Origin: JANQEA01 sp964530075
Lineage (GTDB): Bacteria > Bipolaricaulota > Bipolaricaulia > UBA7950 > UBA9294
Direction of reading: 5' to 3'
Assembly (NCBI GenBank): GCA_964530075.1
Contig: CAZGXU010000002.1
Coordinates: 4,656 to 68,655, forward strand
Length of the DNA stretch: 64,000 nucleotides
Notes under the pieces: model-generated
The model's database searches: none
Told to the model about the DNA's origin: nothing
Seen by the model: only the letters and a program-made list of their open reading frames with translations
Part shown: piece by piece, positions 16,899-25,648 of the stretch
Numbering within the stretch: position 1 is the stretch's first letter
How the letters are laid out: every line of letters starts with the position of its first letter
Translations under genes and position numbers: made by a program

Positions 16899-16994
16899 CT
16901 ATCCGCAGGTGCCGCTGCAGCAGCCGGTGCAGAACTTGATAAGCAGGATGACGGCGATCGCGACGTAGACGAGCGCCGAAAGATCGAGATCCAT
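16899..16994 (-). CDS. 31-residue single-pass membrane peptide with Cys-rich tail
   Basis: Below usual gene-finder limits but well supported: GGAGGG lies 6 bases before the ATG at 16994. The peptide begins MDLDLS, continues with one hydrophobic helix (about residues 7-20) and ends in a tail with four Cys and four Gly (KFCTGCCSGTCG). It lies 42 bases downstream of the LptFG-LptD fusion stop on the same strand, so it may be co-transcribed with it. No known family is recognised. The Cys pattern could bind metal or form disulfides, depending on topology. Confidence 0.6.
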   Translation of the reverse strand: MDLDLSALVYVAIAVILLIKFCTGCCSGTCG

Positions 16995-17036
16995 GCTCCC
17001 TCCTTTCACTCGAACGCCGGAGCGCGGGATCCGAGT

Positions 17037-20000
17037 TCACTCTCCCACCTGAAGGCTTACGCTCTCCGTGCCGTACCGGAGGATCGCTTCCGGGAAGGCG
17101 AGGATCGATGCATACAGCCAGATCTGATCGTAGGCTCGCTCGATCCCGACCTGGATGCAATCCCCGATGTCCCGAAAGAGCCGGTAACGGGGGTTCGCGA
17201 CGTGCGGGGTCTGATCCGCCTCGTAGTCCGCACTGATCGCCGCGCCCCAGCCGGCCGGCGTTCGCGTTTCGACCGTCCCGGAGAGCGAGCCGAGCCCCCC
17301 GTCCTCCAGCGTCGCTTGAACGAGAACGTCCGTTCGATTCTCCGTCGCTGTCAGCTCGACGTCGATCGGATCGAATCGAGCGAGGGCCGGATCGTACGGA
17401 ATCTCCCACGAGGCCCCGAAGGACTCGGTCGACCAATTCCCTTGGAGGACGACCGTGTCGAGAAGGGCGGCGGAGAGGTCGTAGGAAAGGGAGAGCGTCC
17501 ACGAGGTCTCGTTCCCCCACGAGAGCGTGACCGAGACGGGATCGAGCGCATCGGCGATCAGATCGAACCCGCTCTCGATGCGGAGACTGGGCGGACCCGC
17601 ACGGCGGACCTGCCAGCCGATGTGCTGCTCCGCGTCGATCCGATCGAACTCGAACGGGCTCTGCGCCGTGGTGAAGGACCCGTCGTAGTCCAGCCTCAGA
17701 CCGTCCCGCGTCACGGGGATCGAGACGGTCAGCGCGCCCCGGGTGAGGTCGATTGTATCGCCGATGTATCGCGTGAAGGAGACGCTGCACGAGGGTGCGA
17801 CGGAGAAGCCGGCCGCCTCGAACGCGTCGACCCCGACCGACGCGCCTCCGTTCACGCGGAAGGCCTGACCGGTCGGGGTACCGCCTTCCCATTCCCTGAC
17901 CCAGCCTATGCTTCCCCGGGGCGTCAGCGAGGCCGGACCGATCCGGATCGCCTCGCGGGCGAGCGATACTTCGGGAAGGCGCTCGGTGATCACGTCTTCG
18001 TCGTCCTCGTCGCCGTCCTCCCAGCTTCGGGCGCCCGTCACGGTGATCCGCCAATCGTCCAGCCGTCCGGAGGCGCTCGCTGCGAAGGAGAGGGATTCGT
18101 CGTTGCCTTGCAGTTCGTACTCGAGTTCGCCGCCCCCGCGCCACGTCTCGCCGATGTCGAACGAATCGGCGAGCGACAGGCGGACGATCCGATCCCCGAC
18201 CTTCGCCGGGAAGTAGTAGGCGTCGATCGAGCCCTTGTGTCCCGCGGTTTCGTAGCGGAGGACGAATCCGGCGCCGAGCTCGTGGAACGCGTTGTAATAG
18301 TCGAGCAGGAGGCTCCCGTAGAGCGATTCGCTCAGGTAGAAGGGGATGTTCCACTTGAGGAACCAGCCCCGCAGGCCGCTCCGGCCGATCGCCGGAAACA
18401 GCGGGCTCTCGAGCGTTTCCTCGAGCGGCTGGACGTAGACGGGGAGCCAGAACGTCGAGACGCCGGCGACCCGCGCGGTCAGCCCGTAGGCGACGAGGAG
18501 CCGATCCGGGTAGAGCTGCAAGCGAGAGGCGCGAAGGGTGTACGGCTGGGAGCGGAACGGGAGCCCGCAGCAATTGCAGGTGGTCACTTCTCCCTGACGG
18601 ATCTCGATCAGGCTCGGATCGCCGGCCTCGTCGAACGTGACCCGACCGGACTCGCCGCGGAAGTAGAGGGTGTGATCCTCGCCGGCCGAGTTGACGAACG
18701 GGCTCTCCCCACGGAACTGACCCGCTTCGAGGGAGCGGGTCAGCGTTCCGGTCTCCGTGACTTCGATGACCGCCGCGAGTCGATCCCCGGAGAGCGTGAG
18801 TTCGTCCTCGATCGCGAGGCGGACGTCCCCGGTCGCCTCGAAGAGCCACTGCCCGTCCGGCGCCTGATGGAGGTCGAGCGCATCGGCGGCGAGGGTGACG
18901 TCTTCGAACGTCGCCTCCACGGCCCCCTCGGCGTGGACCTCGGTGCGGTCCGAGGAGATGAACAGCTCGTCGGCGTTGAGGTACAGCGGGACGTCGTCCG
19001 CATCGACGGTGAACGCGAGGAGTCCAAGGAGGGCGAGAAACGGGACGAACCGGCGCAGCCGCCTCAGGAGATCGCGCGACGCCAGGCGATCGACGCGCAG
19101 GAAGAGGAGGAGCCCGAGCCCTCCGAAGAGGAGATCCGGAAGCCACGCGGCGAGGGCGGGATGCATCGCGCCGCGCTGGCCGAGGGCCTGGGTCCACCAG
19201 AGCAGGCCGGTGAAGATGCTGATCAACAGCAGGCTGGCGATGATCCCGACGGCCCGGCCTCGCGCGCCGAACGTGAAGGAGAGCGTCCCCCCGAGGAGGA
19301 CGAAGACGATCGTCGCCAGCGGGAGGGCGATCTTGTGGTGGATCTCGAGGACGTACGGATCGGCGCGCTGCCCGGATTTCGACGCCTGCTCGACGCGTAC
19401 GAGGAGCTCGGAGATCCCCATCTCGTCGGGCGCGCGCGATTGACTGAGGATCTGCTCGACGCTCTGGTCGACCGGGATCGAGAGCCGGTCGAATCCGCCC
19501 GAATAGACGAGCTTCCCGTCCGCGTCGAAGCCGTAGGTCCGGCCGGCCTCGAGCTCCCACGTCGTCTCGGTCCACTCCCCCGTCTCGGCGGTGATCAGGG
19601 CGATCTGCGTCTCGGCCCCCGGGACGGCCGGGAAGAGGTTCCCCTCGGTGTCGTAGATGAGGATGTCGTGGAGCGTCCGGGTGTTGGCGTCGTACCGGCG
19701 GACGTAGAAGAAGAGGTTGTCCGGCCCGGAGAAGATGGCGTTCGGGGTGATCCGCGGGACCGACTGGCGGAAGACGATCTCGAGGTAGGTCCGCTGGAAC
19801 GCCCGCTCGGAGGCCGGGGCGGCCCAGTTGTTGATCGCGAAGTCGAACGCGCTGATCACGGCCGCCGCGGCGATCAGCGGCATCAGCATACGTCGGAGCG
19901 AGATCCCGATCGACTCGAACGCCATGATCTCCCGATCGTGCATCAACCGCCCGAGACCGAGGAACGTGGCGAATAAAGCGGCCATCGGGACCGCGAGGAC

Positions 20001-20189
20001 GAAGAGCTTCGGGAGCTCGAGGATCACGAGGCGGAGGAGGGTCAGCATCCCGATCCCCCGATCGACCATCAGCGGGGTGAGCGACAGGACGATGTTCAGA
20101 AGGAGGAACAGCAGCAACCCGACGAGCGCGAGCACGAACGGGCCGACCATCTCCCGCAGCAGGTAGCGATCGCAGCGACGCAGGGCCAT
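17037..20189 (-). CDS. LptF/LptG permease fused to LptA/LptD-like domains
   Basis: 1050 residues in one uninterrupted frame. Residues 1-365 are an LptF/LptG (YjgP/YjgQ) permease: three N-terminal helices (about 15-35, 50-80, 100-118), a periplasmic jellyroll (about 120-280) and three C-terminal helices ending near 365. A further hydrophobic segment (381-394) ends in an Ala-rich ADA site. Then comes an OstA/LptA-like beta-jellyroll (about 400-530; SSDRTEVHAEGAVEATFEDVTLAADAL) and the LptD pre-barrel signature at 535-590 (TTCNCCG, RASRLQLYPDRLLVAYG, STFWLPVY), followed by about 450 residues of alternating beta strands resembling the LptD barrel. LptF/G extract lipopolysaccharide from the inner membrane; LptD inserts it in the outer membrane. 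These are separate proteins in known systems. A leaderless promoter precedes the gene. Confidence 0.85.
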   Translation of the reverse strand: MALRRCDRYLLREMVGPFVLALVGLLLFLLLNIVLSLTPLMVDRGIGMLTLLRLVILELPKLFVLAVPMAALFATFLGLGRLMHDREIMAFESIGISLRRMLMPLIAAAAVISAFDFAINNWAAPASERAFQRTYLEIVFRQSVPRITPNAIFSGPDNLFFYVRRYDANTRTLHDILIYDTEGNLFPAVPGAETQIALITAETGEWTETTWELEAGRTYGFDADGKLVYSGGFDRLSIPVDQSVEQILSQSRAPDEMGISELLVRVEQASKSGQRADPYVLEIHHKIALPLATIVFVLLGGTLSFTFGARGRAVGIIASLLLISIFTGLLWWTQALGQRGAMHPALAAWLPDLLFGGLGLLLFLRVDRLASRDLLRRLRRFVPFLALLGLLAFTVDADDVPLYLNADELFISSDRTEVHAEGAVEATFEDVTLAADALDLHQAPDGQWLFEATGDVRLAIEDELTLSGDRLAAVIEVTETGTLTRSLEAGQFRGESPFVNSAGEDHTLYFRGESGRVTFDEAGDPSLIEIRQGEVTTCNCCGLPFRSQPYTLRASRLQLYPDRLLVAYGLTARVAGVSTFWLPVYVQPLEETLESPLFPAIGRSGLRGWFLKWNIPFYLSESLYGSLLLDYYNAFHELGAGFVLRYETAGHKGSIDAYYFPAKVGDRIVRLSLADSFDIGETWRGGGELEYELQGNDESLSFAASASGRLDDWRITVTGARSWEDGDEDDEDVITERLPEVSLAREAIRIGPASLTPRGSIGWVREWEGGTPTGQAFRVNGGASVGVDAFEAAGFSVAPSCSVSFTRYIGDTIDLTRGALTVSIPVTRDGLRLDYDGSFTTAQSPFEFDRIDAEQHIGWQVRRAGPPSLRIESGFDLIADALDPVSVTLSWGNETSWTLSLSYDLSAALLDTVVLQGNWSTESFGASWEIPYDPALARFDPIDVELTATENRTDVLVQATLEDGGLGSLSGTVETRTPAGWGAAISADYEADQTPHVANPRYRLFRDIGDCIQVGIERAYDQIWLYASILAFPEAILRYGTESVSLQVGE

Positions 20190-20198
20190 GGCCCGACG

Positions 20199-20204
20199 AG
20201 TGTA
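20199..20204 (-). promoter_or_regulatory. -10 box for leaderless LptFG-LptD mRNA
   Basis: TACACT on the minus strand, 9 bases before the ATG at 20189; no Shine-Dalgarno follows and no clear -35 is seen. It is divergent from the miaB promoter 66 bases away. Confidence 0.5.
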
Positions 20205-20269
20205 CCGGACGGGTCGGTTCGCGGACCACCTCGCCGGAGGGAGCGTGAGGATCCGGTTCCCAAGGGCAA

Positions 20270-20298
20270 TTGACGCTCGTCAGCGGATGGAGTATCCT
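20270..20298 (+). promoter_or_regulatory. miaB promoter, near-leaderless
   Basis: TTGACG (20270-20275), a 17-base spacer and TATCCT (20293-20298); the miaB ATG at 20311 begins only 12 bases after the -10, leaving a leader of about five bases. Confidence 0.7.
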
Positions 20299-20310
20299 CC
20301 TCCGGCGACC

Positions 20311-21627
20311 ATGAAAAAGCGGCTGTACGTCGAGACTTGGGGATGTCAGATGAACCTTCACCAGTCGGAGGGGATCGCCGGCGTGATGGCGCGCGCCGGA
20401 TACGCCCTCGTCGATCGACTCGATGCGGCCGACGTCGTCCTGTTCAACGGTTGCATGGTCCGACAGAAGGCGGAGGAAAAAGTCTACGGACGGATCGGCG
20501 CGGTCGTCGAGGAGAAGCGGAGGCGGGACGTGACGCTGGGGGTCGGCGGGTGCCTCGGACAGGTCCGCGGCGACTCCCTGCTGACGCGCTTCCCGGCGAT
20601 CGATTTCGTCTTCGGCTCCGGCGGCCACGCGTCGCTTCCCGATCTGGTCGATCGCGCGAGGGACGGCCCGGCCCGGGTCGTCGAGTGCGGTCGACCGACG
20701 ACGATCGAGGAGATCCCGCATGCGCGGAGGAACCCGGTGAGCGCGATGGTGACGATCGCCGAGGGGTGCTCGAACTTCTGCTCCTACTGCGTCGTTCCGT
20801 ACGCGCGCGGCCCGATGCGGAGCCGCGCTCCGGGACCGATCCTGCGCGAGGTCGAGGACGCGATCGGATCCGGCGCCTCGGAGGTGCTCCTCCTCGGTCA
20901 GAACGTGAACGCCTACGGGATTGATCGGCCCGACTTCGGCGATTTCGCGACGTTGCTCGCGTGCGTCGCCGAGACGGGGATCCCGCGGGTCCGGTTCACC
21001 ACGTCCCACCCGCGCGACATGACCGACGACCTCCTCGAGGTCATGGCGTCGACGCCCAACCTGTGCAGCCATCTCCACCTTCCGGCCCAGTCGGGGAGCG
21101 ATCGGATCCTCGCCGCGATGAACCGCGGCTACACGGTGGGCCGATACCTGACGATCGTCGGCGCCGCGCGCGAGCGGATCGACGGTCTGAACGTCACGAC
21201 GGATCTGATCGTCGGGCATCCCGGCGAGACGGAAGCGGACTTTGAGGCGACGATGCGCCTGGTCGAGGACGTGCGCTTCGGGTCGATCTTCGTCGCCAAG
21301 TACTCGCCGCGGCCATTGACTCGGAGCGCCCGAATGGAGGATGATGTCTCCGAGTCGGAGAAGGGCGAGCGGCTGGAGCGGGTCCTCGCCCGCCAACGCC
21401 GGATCGCGCTGGAAGAGAACGAGCGGCTCGTCGGCCGGGAGGTCGAGGTCCTGTTCGAGGGCGCGGCCCGGGACGGCGGCTGCGTCGGCCGGGCGGAGGA
21501 TCATCGGACCGTCGTCGCCCGCGAAGGGACGATCGGTGAGCTGGCGACCGTTCGGATCACAGGCGCCTCGGCCGCGGGGCTCTCCGGATCGGTGCCGGTC
21601 CGCCAGGGGATAGAGGGAAGACGATGA
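20311..21627 (+). CDS. miaB: tRNA-2-methylthio-N6-isopentenyladenosine37 synthase MiaB
   Basis: 438 residues, normal for the methylthiotransferase family. An N-terminal UPF0004 domain has three cluster-binding Cys (12, 48, 81), then the radical SAM triad CSNFCSYC (Cys 153, 157, 160), a TIM barrel with LLGQNVNAYG and PAQSGSDRIL, and a C-terminal TRAM domain (from about 365). It inserts sulfur and methyl into i6A37 of tRNAs reading U-starting codons, using two 4Fe-4S clusters and SAM. The start at ATG 20311 is fixed by the promoter; an in-frame extension to 20188 would overlap the promoter. MiaB rather than MtaB/RimO is the best call, judged by sequence feel only. Confidence 0.9.
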   Translation: MKKRLYVETWGCQMNLHQSEGIAGVMARAGYALVDRLDAADVVLFNGCMVRQKAEEKVYGRIGAVVEEKRRRDVTLGVGGCLGQVRGDSLLTRFPAIDFVFGSGGHASLPDLVDRARDGPARVVECGRPTTIEEIPHARRNPVSAMVTIAEGCSNFCSYCVVPYARGPMRSRAPGPILREVEDAIGSGASEVLLLGQNVNAYGIDRPDFGDFATLLACVAETGIPRVRFTTSHPRDMTDDLLEVMASTPNLCSHLHLPAQSGSDRILAAMNRGYTVGRYLTIVGAARERIDGLNVTTDLIVGHPGETEADFEATMRLVEDVRFGSIFVAKYSPRPLTRSARMEDDVSESEKGERLERVLARQRRIALEENERLVGREVEVLFEGAARDGGCVGRAEDHRTVVAREGTIGELATVRITGASAAGLSGSVPVRQGIEGRR

Positions 21628-22595
21628 TCGTAACGGTCACGCTCAACCCGTCGGTCGACAAAGTCTACTGGGTCGACAGTCTCAAGATCTGCCAGATCAC
21701 CCAGGAGGAGTTCCTCACGCGGGCGACGCGAAGCTCGACATCGGCCGGCGGCAAGGGCGTCAATATCTCGCGGTTCCTGTCGGCGTTCGGGATGGACAAC
21801 GTTGCGATGGGGTTCGTCGGTGGGAACACCGGTCACGTCGTGGTCCGGTATCTCCAGAAGAAGGGGGTGACGACGAACTTCGTCTGGACGCACGACGAGA
21901 CGCGGATCAACGTGGTCATTCTCGAGAGTGGCCGCGAACACAGCCCGAACCTGATCAACGAACGCGGCCCTAAGATCACCGAGGCGGAGGTCGAGCGATT
22001 CATGCGTCGATACCGTCGAATGGCGAAGCGGGCGTCGTGGGTCGTGCTCGCCGGGAGCCTTCCGCCGGGGGTCGATTCCGGGATCTACGCCGAGTTGACG
22101 ACGATCGCGAGAGAGGGCGGGGCGAAGGTCGCGATCAGCGCCGGCGGCGACGCGCTGACGCAGGCGCTCGATGCGTGTCCGTACCTCGTAAAGCCGGACA
22201 CCCGGGAGCACCTCCTCCTCGGAGGGACATCGCTGACCTCGACCGAGTCGATCATCGCGGCGGGGCAACACGTCATCGCGTGTGGCGCGCAGATGGTCGT
22301 CATCTCCCACGACGTAACCGGCGACATCGCGATCACGCCCGACTCGGTCTGGGAGATCAAGACTACGGTGCCGACGTCGCTGTTCAAGAACCTTGTCGGG
22401 GCGGACGACGCGTTTCTCGGGGGGATCATCTATAAGCTGGCGTCGGAGGCCCCGGTGGAGGAGGTGCTCCGTTTCGGGTTGGCGGCCGGGATCGCGAGCG
22501 CCGAGAGCGAGAAGAAGATCTGCGAGGACCGCGCCCGGGTCGAGGCCGAGATGGAGAAGGTCACGGTGGCGAAGCTCGAAGGAGTGGGAGGATGA
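21624..22595 (+). CDS. PfkB-family sugar kinase (1-phosphofructokinase / tagatose-6-phosphate kinase type)
   Basis: 323 residues, starting on the miaB stop (ATGA). The ribokinase fold of the LacC/FruK branch is evident: MIVTVTLNPSVDKVYWVD at the N-terminus, SAGGKGVNISRFL for sugar binding, and VVLAGSLPPGV. The usual anion-hole/catalytic motif GAGD is here GADD (residues 259-262, LVGADDAFLGG): the catalytic Asp is kept but the oxyanion-hole glycine is replaced by Asp. It phosphorylates a sugar phosphate with ATP. The substrate is uncertain, and activity may be altered by the motif change. It is coupled to the CBS-domain gene downstream. Confidence 0.85.
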   Translation: MIVTVTLNPSVDKVYWVDSLKICQITQEEFLTRATRSSTSAGGKGVNISRFLSAFGMDNVAMGFVGGNTGHVVVRYLQKKGVTTNFVWTHDETRINVVILESGREHSPNLINERGPKITEAEVERFMRRYRRMAKRASWVVLAGSLPPGVDSGIYAELTTIAREGGAKVAISAGGDALTQALDACPYLVKPDTREHLLLGGTSLTSTESIIAAGQHVIACGAQMVVISHDVTGDIAITPDSVWEIKTTVPTSLFKNLVGADDAFLGGIIYKLASEAPVEEVLRFGLAAGIASAESEKKICEDRARVEAEMEKVTVAKLEGVGG

Positions 22596-23026
22596 AGGTC
22601 CGCGACATCATGACGAGAGACCTCACGGCTGTGGAGAAGGACATCCCGGTCCGAGAGTTGATCTTCATCCTCGACAACGCCGAGATGCCGAACGTCCCCG
22701 TCGTCGATGAGGAGAACCGGCTGATCGGGTTCATCTCCGAAAAGGATCTGATCCGAGCGGCGCTCCCCGGATACTTCGAGATGCTTCACAGCGCATCGTT
22801 CATCCCGGACATGAATCAGCTGGCGAACAAGCTCACTCAGATTGCCGATGAGCCGATCGAGAAGTACATGCGTCCCAACGTCCTCAGCGTGACGGAGGAG
22901 GACGACGACCTGCGGGCGGCTGATCTGATCATCCGCAAAGGGGTGAAGAGCCTTCCGGTCGTCAACGGCGAAGGACGACTGGTCGGGCGCATTCGGCGGA
23001 TCGACCTCCTCCGGCACTCCCTCTAG
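22592..23026 (+). CDS. CBS-domain pair protein
   Basis: 144 residues, ATG overlapping the kinase stop. Two CBS motifs fill the protein: MTRDLTAVEKDIPVRELIFIL...VPVVDEENRLIGFISEKDLI (about 7-55) and MRPNVLSVTEEDDDLRAADLI...SLPVVNGEGRLVGRIRRIDLL (about 92-140), with a helical linker between. CBS pairs bind adenine nucleotides or SAM and act as energy sensors. Being sandwiched in an operon after a sugar kinase fits regulation by adenylate charge, but no partner domain is present, so the target is unknown. Confidence 0.92.
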   Translation: MKVRDIMTRDLTAVEKDIPVRELIFILDNAEMPNVPVVDEENRLIGFISEKDLIRAALPGYFEMLHSASFIPDMNQLANKLTQIADEPIEKYMRPNVLSVTEEDDDLRAADLIIRKGVKSLPVVNGEGRLVGRIRRIDLLRHSL

Positions 23027-25524
23027 TGTCGATCGATCTCCCCTGGCAAGATCTCGGGCTCTCCCGAGTTCGCGTCACCGCCGGGGGCCACGCCCTTCTC
23101 CTTGAGGAGGGTGCGCCGGTCGTCGGTCCGAGCCCCGAGGAGGGGTGCGATCTTCCGCACGCCGTCTACCCGAGCGGCGAGGACGGCATGGTCCCGGAAG
23201 GTGCGATCGATCTTCGTCTGCTGGCGCGCGTCCTTCGGCCCACCCTCCCTGATCACCGGCTGGCAACGGTCGGCGCCTGCTACGGACTGGCGGAGGCGCA
23301 GGGCTCGCCGGCGGCGACGGCCGGCGCCGTCTTCGCGGAGATGGTGGAGGAAGCGGTCGGACTCGATCGGGCGCTTGTCGCCCTCCTCGCCCGACTTCTT
23401 TCGGCACCGCTGTCGGATCTGTTCGATCGGATCCTCCTTCTGCGACGCCCGGAGGTCGCGCCGGATGAGGAGGTCGAGCCGGCGGCGAGGCCCCCCGAGA
23501 TCGATCTCACCGCCTCCGTCTCCGCCGAGGTCCTCGGATCGGGAGGCGTGATCGCTGGCGCGCTGCCGGCCTACGAGGAGCGTCCGGGACAGCTGGCGAT
23601 GGCCGAGGCGGTGCAGGCCGTGTTCCGCGACGGAGAGGCCCTCCTGGTCGAGGCCGGTCCGGGGATCGGGAAGACGTTCGCGTATCTGGTCCCGGCGATC
23701 CTCCATCTGAGGGCCGACTCCTCAGCCCGAGTCGTCGTCTCGACCCGTACGAAACAGCTCCAAGAGCAGCTGTACGGGAAGGACCTTCCGTTTCTCCTGG
23801 CGCATCTCGCCCCCGATCTGAGGGTGGCGCTTCTGAAGGGGCGCGAGAACTACCTGTGCCTCCGCCGGTGGCAGGCGCTCGTCAGCGAGTTCGTCGGCGG
23901 CCTCGAGCCGGACCGAACGGTCCTCCTCGCTCCGCTCGCCCGCTGGCTCCTCGAGAGCGAGACGGGGGACATCGACGAGAACGGAGCCTTCCTGAGCCGA
24001 CCGGAGGCTCGAGCGCTCTGGGGGCGCCTGTGCGACGCGCCGAACCACTGCGTCGGTGTCTTCTGTCCGTTCCTCGACGAGTGCTTCTCCGTCGCCGCGC
24101 GCCGTCGAGCGCGGAAGGCGGACCTCGTCGTGGTCAACCATTCCCTCCTCCTCGGCGATCTCGCGGTCGGCGGCGTGATCCTCGGCAAGTACACCCATCT
24201 CGTCGTCGACGAGGCACACAGCCTGGAGGCGGCGGCGCGGACCGCGTTCACGAAGAGCCTGTCCGAGCAGATCATCGCGGGCGTCGCCGACGAACTCGCC
24301 CCGGCTGGGCGGCGGCCCGGTTGGCTGCAGCGGCTCCCGCTCGCCCCCGACGACGCGGACGTCCGTCGTGCGATCGAGCACGTGGCGACGGTACGACGAA
24401 GGTCGGCGGCGCTCTTCCGGAGCCTGGATCGAAGGCTCCCCGAGGAGCGTCGCGGAGCGTTCTCCTCCCTCTCGGGGTCGGAGCGCCGGATCGCGGAGAC
24501 GGAGACCGTGCTGGAGCAGCTGGAGGCGGCGCTCGATCGCCTCGGCGGGAGGCTCGAGGCGGAGGAGACGCTCAAGGAGCTGGGGGGGCACATCGACCGG
24601 GTCTCCGGGCTGACCGACGTGACGAAGACGATTGCCGTCCCACCGGACGAGAACGCGGTTCACTGGTACGAGCGGGACCGCGGCGGGCCGACTCTCCACG
24701 CGACCCCCCTCGACGTGGCCCCTTTCTTCCGGGGGCTCCTCTACCCGCGGATCGAGTCCGTCGTCCTGACCTCGGCGACCCTCTCCCTTGGCGGGGACTT
24801 CGAGTACATCGCTCGCTCGGTCGGGCTGACCGACGGACCGTTGCGGGTTCGGACCGCCGTCGTCGAAAGCCCGTTCTCGTTCCGCGATCGAATGAAGGTC
24901 GCCGTCCCTTCGTACTCCCCTCCGATCGACAGCGAGGGGGACGCGTACGTCGAAGGGCTCGCGTCGCTTCTCGGAACGCTGACCGCGAAGCTGGGGAAGA
25001 AGGGCCTCGCCCTGTTCACGTCCTACCGGATGCTCCGCGCCGTCCGGGATCGGATTCCGGCGGGGATCGCGACGTACGCCCAAGGGATCGACGGTCCACG
25101 GAGCAAGCTGATCGATCGGTTCCGCGCCCATTCGGGCGCCGGAATCCTGCTCGGCACGGAGAGCTTCTGGGAGGGGGTCGACCTCCCCGGCGAGGAGATG
25201 GAGTTCCTCGTCATCACCCGTCTCCCGTTTTCCGTGCCGACCGATCCGATCCTGTCGGCGCTGGCCGATCGGGTCGCGAGGGAGGGACGCGATCCGTTCC
25301 GCGACCTCTCGCTCCCGCAGGCGGTCCTGAGGCTCCGCCAGGGCGTCGGCCGTCTGATCCGGACGAAGGAGGATCGCGGGATCGTGATCCTCACCGATCC
25401 GCGGGTCCTGTCGCGGAGCTACGGCAGGCGCTTCATCGAGTCGTTCCCGGTCCCCGTGGACACGTTCGACGACGAGGGCGACCTCATCGAGGAGGTCGTC
25501 GACTGGTTCGCCGCGGGCGAGTGA
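23026..25524 (+). CDS. dinG: DinG-family superfamily 2 DNA helicase with vestigial exonuclease domain
   Basis: 832 residues; the GTG start overlaps the CBS stop by one base and has no clear ribosome site. Walker A is GPGIGKT (211-217), the iron-sulfur cluster Cys are 278, 336, 342, 347 and 353, DEAH is at 395-398, and the C-terminal helicase motifs include GILLGTESFWEGVDLPG and VLRLRQGVGRLIRTKEDRG. This is the XPD/DinG group that unwinds DNA 5' to 3' and resolves R-loops. Residues about 73-112 (LPDHRLATVGACYGLA...AATAGAVFAEMVEEA) resemble the last third of a DnaQ-type exonuclease, but the catalytic Asp/Glu residues are missing. It ends the miaB operon. Confidence 0.93.
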   Translation: MSIDLPWQDLGLSRVRVTAGGHALLLEEGAPVVGPSPEEGCDLPHAVYPSGEDGMVPEGAIDLRLLARVLRPTLPDHRLATVGACYGLAEAQGSPAATAGAVFAEMVEEAVGLDRALVALLARLLSAPLSDLFDRILLLRRPEVAPDEEVEPAARPPEIDLTASVSAEVLGSGGVIAGALPAYEERPGQLAMAEAVQAVFRDGEALLVEAGPGIGKTFAYLVPAILHLRADSSARVVVSTRTKQLQEQLYGKDLPFLLAHLAPDLRVALLKGRENYLCLRRWQALVSEFVGGLEPDRTVLLAPLARWLLESETGDIDENGAFLSRPEARALWGRLCDAPNHCVGVFCPFLDECFSVAARRRARKADLVVVNHSLLLGDLAVGGVILGKYTHLVVDEAHSLEAAARTAFTKSLSEQIIAGVADELAPAGRRPGWLQRLPLAPDDADVRRAIEHVATVRRRSAALFRSLDRRLPEERRGAFSSLSGSERRIAETETVLEQLEAALDRLGGRLEAEETLKELGGHIDRVSGLTDVTKTIAVPPDENAVHWYERDRGGPTLHATPLDVAPFFRGLLYPRIESVVLTSATLSLGGDFEYIARSVGLTDGPLRVRTAVVESPFSFRDRMKVAVPSYSPPIDSEGDAYVEGLASLLGTLTAKLGKKGLALFTSYRMLRAVRDRIPAGIATYAQGIDGPRSKLIDRFRAHSGAGILLGTESFWEGVDLPGEEMEFLVITRLPFSVPTDPILSALADRVAREGRDPFRDLSLPQAVLRLRQGVGRLIRTKEDRGIVILTDPRVLSRSYGRRFIESFPVPVDTFDDEGDLIEEVVDWFAAGE

Positions 25525-25527
25525 CCG

Positions 25528-25543
25528 GCTCCCGTCCGGGAGC
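25528..25543 (+). terminator. Hairpin after dinG
   Basis: A 6-bp stem GCTCCC / GGGAGC with the tetraloop GTCC, 4 bases after the dinG stop; no U tract. A possible terminator before the next promoter. Confidence 0.35.
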
Positions 25544-25562
25544 GTGCCACCCAGTACTGGAA

Positions 25563-25591
25563 TTGACTTGACGGGCGTCGGGGGATAGAAT
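25563..25591 (+). promoter_or_regulatory. Promoter of glycosyltransferase gene
   Basis: TTGACT (25563-25568), a 17-base spacer and TAGAAT (25586-25591). Transcription should start near 25598, giving a leader of about 50 bases before the ATG at 25649. Confidence 0.75.
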
Positions 25592-25648
25592 GCTACCAGT
25601 GAAGGGATGGGGCGATAACCCAACTTCGTCTGCATAACCAGCATTCCC

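Noticed and set aside
16729..21504. 1591-codon open frame on the minus strand
   Set aside because: It is a frame-shadow of the LptFG-LptD gene and antisense to miaB; Arg/Pro-rich composition, no domains, no start signal.
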